Shown piece after piece: positions 58,391 to 61,217 of a DNA stretch of 61,217 nucleotides. Origin of the DNA: Nocardia pneumoniae NBRC 100136 (GTDB taxonomy: Bacteria > Actinomycetota > Actinomycetes > Mycobacteriales > Mycobacteriaceae). The stretch covers positions 1 through 61,217 of the forward strand of contig NZ_BAGF01000055.1 of the NCBI RefSeq assembly GCF_000308755.1. Reading direction: 5' to 3'. A model generated the notes under the pieces. The model did no database searches and was not told the DNA's origin. It worked only from the letters and a program-made list of their open reading frames with translations. Made by a program: the position numbers and the translations under genes. Each line of letters begins with the position of its first letter. The first letter of the stretch is position 1.

Positions 58391-58756
58391 CCAAACCGCT
58401 CGGCGACCGACCCCGGACCCTCCCTCGCGGCAGGTTCGGGGCACTCGCTTGAACTAGTGCCCCGTCCAGATAGCTTCACTGGTATTCGAGTTCGGTGACG
58501 CGGCGAGGTTAGTCGAATGGCGGTGCGACACGCCGTGGCCAGCCGCCTTTCGACTACCTTCGCGGACTTGTCCATACCGGCGGTTACAACAGAAGCTATC
58601 TGGACGAGGCACTAGCGGCTTCAGGACGGGCGATCCACCTCCGGTCGCTTGCACCCGGAGAAACCCACCGGTAGCGTTGATCTTCGCTAAAGGGGGGCGG
58701 AGGAGCCGGTCCGGCCCCTGGCAGGGCCAGAGACACCGGTGTGCAAGGGGAACCCA
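58391..58756. other. 366-bp intergenic region containing a MITE-like element
   Basis: Apart from the element at 58454-58615, the region holds the promoter and AGGGG site of the DUF3558 gene. No protein-coding gene is supported. Confidence 0.5.
58454..58615. mobile_element. 162-bp nested-palindrome MITE-like element
   Basis: Terminal 24-bp inverted repeats (58454-58477 and 58592-58615) differ at one position; each reads CTAGTGCC, then C or T, then CGTCCAGATAGCTTC. A second 14-bp inverted repeat lies inside: TAGTCGAATGGCGG (58510-58523) with CCGCCTTTCGACTA (58543-58556), also with one mismatch. CTAG at both ends could be the target duplication. It is non-coding and without a transposase, so it would need an IS element elsewhere to move. 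Confidence 0.75.
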
Positions 58757-59326
58757 ATGACATCAGGGCGGAGTTCGCGGCGACGCACCATCCTCGCCGT
58801 CGGTGCCGCACTCGTGCTGGCAGGGTGCGGCTCCTCGAACACCGGCGATGCCCGGCCCACCGCTGGCGCCTCAGCAAGTCCTAGCATTGCCCCCGACGTA
58901 CCCAGCGGCTACGACCCGTGCACCGACATCCCGCAGAGCGTGCTCGATTCCGAGAACCTGCGCAGTAAAGACAAAGAGGACTCCAACGCATCAGGGGGAG
59001 TCAAGTGGCGTGGTTGCGCATGGGTGCAGACCGATGGATACGCGCCCGCCATAACCACGACAAACCTCACCATTGACATGGTGCGGGACAAGAAGTTCGC
59101 AGATGCCCGCGAGTACACCATCGGCGGTCGCCGCGCGATCTCTACGCGGCAGGTCGAAGAACACCCCGACGCCGTGTGCACGATCAACGTGGAGATGAAG
59201 GGCGGAAGCCTCGAAATCTTCCTCAGCAATCCTCCGTCGAATCGTAAGACCGGCCATCTCGACACCTGCGCGCTTGCGAAGACCTTGGCGGAGAAGGTAG
59301 TGCCGACGCTGCCTGCCACTGTTTGA
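58757..59326 (+). CDS. DUF3558-type lipoprotein
   Basis: 189 residues from ATG 58757 with AAGGGG upstream. Signal sequence RRRTILAVGAALVLAGCGSS with lipobox L-A-G-C. The mature part has the DUF3558 pattern: YDPCTDIPQSVLDSENL, WRGCAWVQTDGYAPAIT, with four or more Cys residues probably forming disulfides and a C-terminal LDTCALAKTLAEKVVPTLP. It is membrane-anchored and extracytoplasmic. In Nocardia such genes commonly precede type VII-like cassettes, as here. Confidence 0.88.
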   Translation: MTSGRSSRRRTILAVGAALVLAGCGSSNTGDARPTAGASASPSIAPDVPSGYDPCTDIPQSVLDSENLRSKDKEDSNASGGVKWRGCAWVQTDGYAPAITTTNLTIDMVRDKKFADAREYTIGGRRAISTRQVEEHPDAVCTINVEMKGGSLEIFLSNPPSNRKTGHLDTCALAKTLAEKVVPTLPATV

Positions 59327-59366
59327 ATACGCTGAGAGATCAGAACTCGCCGGGAGGGAGCAGCAC

Positions 59367-59846
59367 ATGGGTGACGACAACGCGCAGCCGCCTCGGCCGA
59401 TGGCGAACATCTTGAACGCGGCGCAGGAGGGGAAGCTAGGTATCCGGATGTCCGCAGAGGACTTCATCTACATAGACCGTGATTGCGAGTATTTCAAAGA
59501 CGCGATTCGAAAGGTCCAGAGGTCCATGGACCTTGTGTCGCGGCAGGAGCACTGGGGCTTGGGCGAGAGCAACGGCGATATGGTCTCGGCACGGACCCTG
59601 GTCGATAGACTCAGGAAGAAGGCCCGCGGAGCCGAAGACCGCAACAGCGTCCATCAGATCATGGAAGAGCACTTCCGCATCGTCGAGGACATCCAAGCGG
59701 TACATCGAATCGTCAGAGACCGAATGATGCAGGTGGACAACAAGTTTGCCGCAGATATCAACAGGCTGAGTACCACACTGCCCGAGCGACCGCCTGTCGG
59801 ACTCCGGTTCGGACCGTATGCGCTCCCGGACGGAACAAACAAATGA
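59367..59846 (+). CDS. Small helical protein of a type VII-like cassette
   Basis: 159 residues from ATG 59367 with GGGAGGGAG upstream. It is helical: DFIYIDRDCEYFKDAIRKVQRSMDLVSRQEHWGLGE, then EDRNSVHQIMEEHFRIVEDIQAVHRIVRDRMMQVDNKFAADINRLS. The tail is GLRFGPYALPDG. There is no signal peptide. It overlaps the next gene by 4 bases (ATGA at 59843-59846). The family is not recognised; from context it may be a chaperone or partner of the WxG protein. Confidence 0.75.
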   Translation: MGDDNAQPPRPMANILNAAQEGKLGIRMSAEDFIYIDRDCEYFKDAIRKVQRSMDLVSRQEHWGLGESNGDMVSARTLVDRLRKKARGAEDRNSVHQIMEEHFRIVEDIQAVHRIVRDRMMQVDNKFAADINRLSTTLPERPPVGLRFGPYALPDGTNK

Positions 59847-61003
59847 GCGGCTACGAGAACACGCGCATCCCGAACGGCGGCGAGCACCCCGACAGCTGGG
59901 AACACTCTCGGATCAACGAAACGTTTCAGCCGCTCAATCCAACCGACGCGTTCACCCAAGCCGACGTGTATTGGAAGGCCCGCACCCAGTGGGAGCAAGG
60001 CGTGGAGACGTTCGCCCGCTCCATCCAGACCTCGATCGCCCAAGCCTGGTCGGGACCGGCCGCGGAGCAGTCCAAGAACGCGATCGAGAAATACACGAGC
60101 GAAGCGCAGAACCTCACCAACTCCCTGGAGGAGCTGTACTGCCGCGTCCGCGACGCCGCGACCGCGATCGAGAATACGAAGAAGGCGCTCCCGGACACCG
60201 TCCACTACTCATGGACCGAGCGCGTCTTCCACCCGAGCCGCTGGAGTCTGTCGCGCGAGCAATCCGAGGCCGAGCAGACCGCGCGGGCCGCGATGAAGCA
60301 GTTCTACGTGCAGCCGTTCAGCGAGATGGACGGCAAGATTCCGGTGCTGCCCACGCCGGTCGGTCCGACCGCGTCGGTGGACATTCCGGCTCCCCCGCCG
60401 GGCGGATACCAGAGCAGCGACAACGGCGGTCCCAACTCGACCAGCCGGGGCAATAATCCCGGCACCACCGACTCGGGTGTCCCCGGTGACAAGGACGGCG
60501 ACGGCAAGCCCGATGAACCGGGCACCCAGGAGCCGAAATCTGCCGACCAGTCGTCGCAGGAGCAGCAGTCCACCGACACGACACCGGCCAACACATCGAC
60601 CACGCCCGCTGGCGTGGATCCCACGATGAACCCGAGCACGACAACGGACCCCACCAAAACCGTGCCGACCGGTACCGGAACCCCGCACACCCCAGGCTCA
60701 CCCGGCGTACCGGGAAACCCTGGCACACCGAACCAGCCGCAACCGGGACGCAGCATCCCCGGCACGCCGGGAACGCCGACCCCCTCGGCGAAGCCCGCGG
60801 CCGCCGCGGCGACCGCCGGCGCACGCGGAACATCGGGGCTCCCCGGCATGATGTCACCCGGCGCGCGCGGCGGCGGCAAGGACGACGAGTCCGAGCACAA
60901 GACCCCGGACTACCTGATCAATCAGGACAATACCGACGAATTGCTCGGCGAGCTCCCGAAGACGCTGCCCGGCGGCGTCATCGGCGGCCAGACCCCGGAC
61001 TGA
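59843..61003 (+). CDS. WxG-motif proline-rich protein, probable type VII-like secreted substrate
   Basis: 386 residues. The N-terminal ~150 residues are a helix-turn-helix hairpin with the central W-S-G turn (TSIAQAWSGPAAEQSKNAIEKY), as in WXG100/PPE-like proteins. The middle is disordered and Thr/Pro/Gly-rich (collagen-like PGNPGTPN and PGTPGTPTPS). The C-terminal block is TPDYLINQDNTDELLGELPKTLPGGVIG. There is no signal peptide. It is co-translated with the preceding gene. Export by a type VII system is inferred; no ESX core gene is in the window. Confidence 0.8.
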   Translation: MSGYENTRIPNGGEHPDSWEHSRINETFQPLNPTDAFTQADVYWKARTQWEQGVETFARSIQTSIAQAWSGPAAEQSKNAIEKYTSEAQNLTNSLEELYCRVRDAATAIENTKKALPDTVHYSWTERVFHPSRWSLSREQSEAEQTARAAMKQFYVQPFSEMDGKIPVLPTPVGPTASVDIPAPPPGGYQSSDNGGPNSTSRGNNPGTTDSGVPGDKDGDGKPDEPGTQEPKSADQSSQEQQSTDTTPANTSTTPAGVDPTMNPSTTTDPTKTVPTGTGTPHTPGSPGVPGNPGTPNQPQPGRSIPGTPGTPTPSAKPAAAAATAGARGTSGLPGMMSPGARGGGKDDESEHKTPDYLINQDNTDELLGELPKTLPGGVIGGQTPD

Positions 61004-61038
61004 GCGTGCCACCGGACGACGCCTTCGACGGTCTCGAG

Positions 61039-61217
61039 AATCCGGGTATACGCCACCATCGGTCGGATACTCGCGGACGATTCGAGCGGCCCGGCCCGCG
61101 ATCCTCTCGTGAATCCGGCCCCACGCCACCCTCCGCCGGATACTCGCGGACGATCGAGTTGCACGTCACCGATCACCTCGCCAATCCGGGTACCGCAACC
61201 CTCGGGTCGGATACTCG
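61039..61217. repeat. ~72-bp tandem repeat array, runs off the window
   Basis: AATCCGG occurs at 61039, 61112 and 61183, and CGGATACTCG at 61064, 61137 and 61208 (periods 73 and 71). The blocks between (CGCCACC, CTCGCGGACGAT) are partly conserved. At least 2.5 units are present after the WxG gene stop; no coding frame is apparent. Confidence 0.7.

Noticed and set aside
61039..61217. Possible CRISPR array at the right end
   Set aside because: The whole ~72-bp unit is diverged-similar, including the spacer part, and the repeats are not identical; it fits a degenerate tandem repeat.

Overview
The window looks like a chromosomal segment of a mycolic-acid actinobacterium, most probably Nocardia. 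The evidence is very high GC with strong third-position GC, and a gene order that largely follows Mycobacterium tuberculosis Rv2839c to Rv2861c (infB, ylxR, nusA, rimP, lipoprotein, DUF4439, proS, efpA-like, cysG, cobB, cobO, chelatase, GNAT, mqo, hydrolase, mapB). Families common in Nocardia add to this: DUF4254, XRE/DUF5753 with DUF397, DUF3558 lipoproteins and type VII-style WxG proteins. The synteny statements come from memory of that genome, not from an alignment.

Layout. 1-2546 (minus) is the rimP-nusA-ylxR-infB translation/transcription operon, coupled by ATGA overlaps. 2708-3735 holds a Tat-type lipoprotein and a ferritin-like DUF4439 protein. 3845-8479 holds an acyl-CoA dehydrogenase, proS and yaaA. 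8490-12710 is an accessory block: HD-type hydrolase, PucR regulator, divergent class III aminotransferase and a PPOX-type flavoenzyme. 13014-14474 is an EfpA-like efflux pump. 14592-15866 is a siroheme/cobalamin CysG. A block of about 6.4 kb then separates CysG from its usual cobB partner; it carries a fungal-type cytosine deaminase, two tandem DoxX-like membrane proteins, an aminoglycoside phosphotransferase-like kinase and a conserved hypothetical protein. 22245-26852 holds cobE, cobB, cobO and a fused ChlI/ChlD chelatase. 27141-34312 holds GNAT, mqo, two alpha/beta hydrolases, vapBC, cobQ and map.

34431-46813 is signalling and metabolism: an LLM flavoenzyme, an orphan DUF4254 protein, DUF1304, the PknK kinase, a PAS-GGDEF protein, a terpene synthase-like protein, a PAS-ANTAR regulator, an XRE/DUF5753 regulator and an APC permease. 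46907-58390 is accessory: an ImmA-like metalloprotease, two loci that pair a DUF4254 protein with a leaderless cell-wall hydrolase (CHAP; GH19-like), SDR plus HxlR, a MerR regulator fused to sliding-clamp domains, an iron-box-controlled lipoprotein divergent from nitrobindin, and an XRE/DUF397 pair. 58757-61003 is a DUF3558 / small helical protein / WxG proline-rich cassette, followed by tandem repeats that run off the window.

The most unusual items are: the MerR-beta-clamp fusion; a two-copy structured intergenic repeat with compensatory base changes; a nested-palindrome 162-bp MITE-like element; an 80-bp tandem duplication that copied the 3' end of a gene into a leader mini-ORF before a DUF4254 gene; and the DUF4254/wall-hydrolase association. 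No tRNA, rRNA, CRISPR array, intact transposase or cobalamin riboswitch was recognised.
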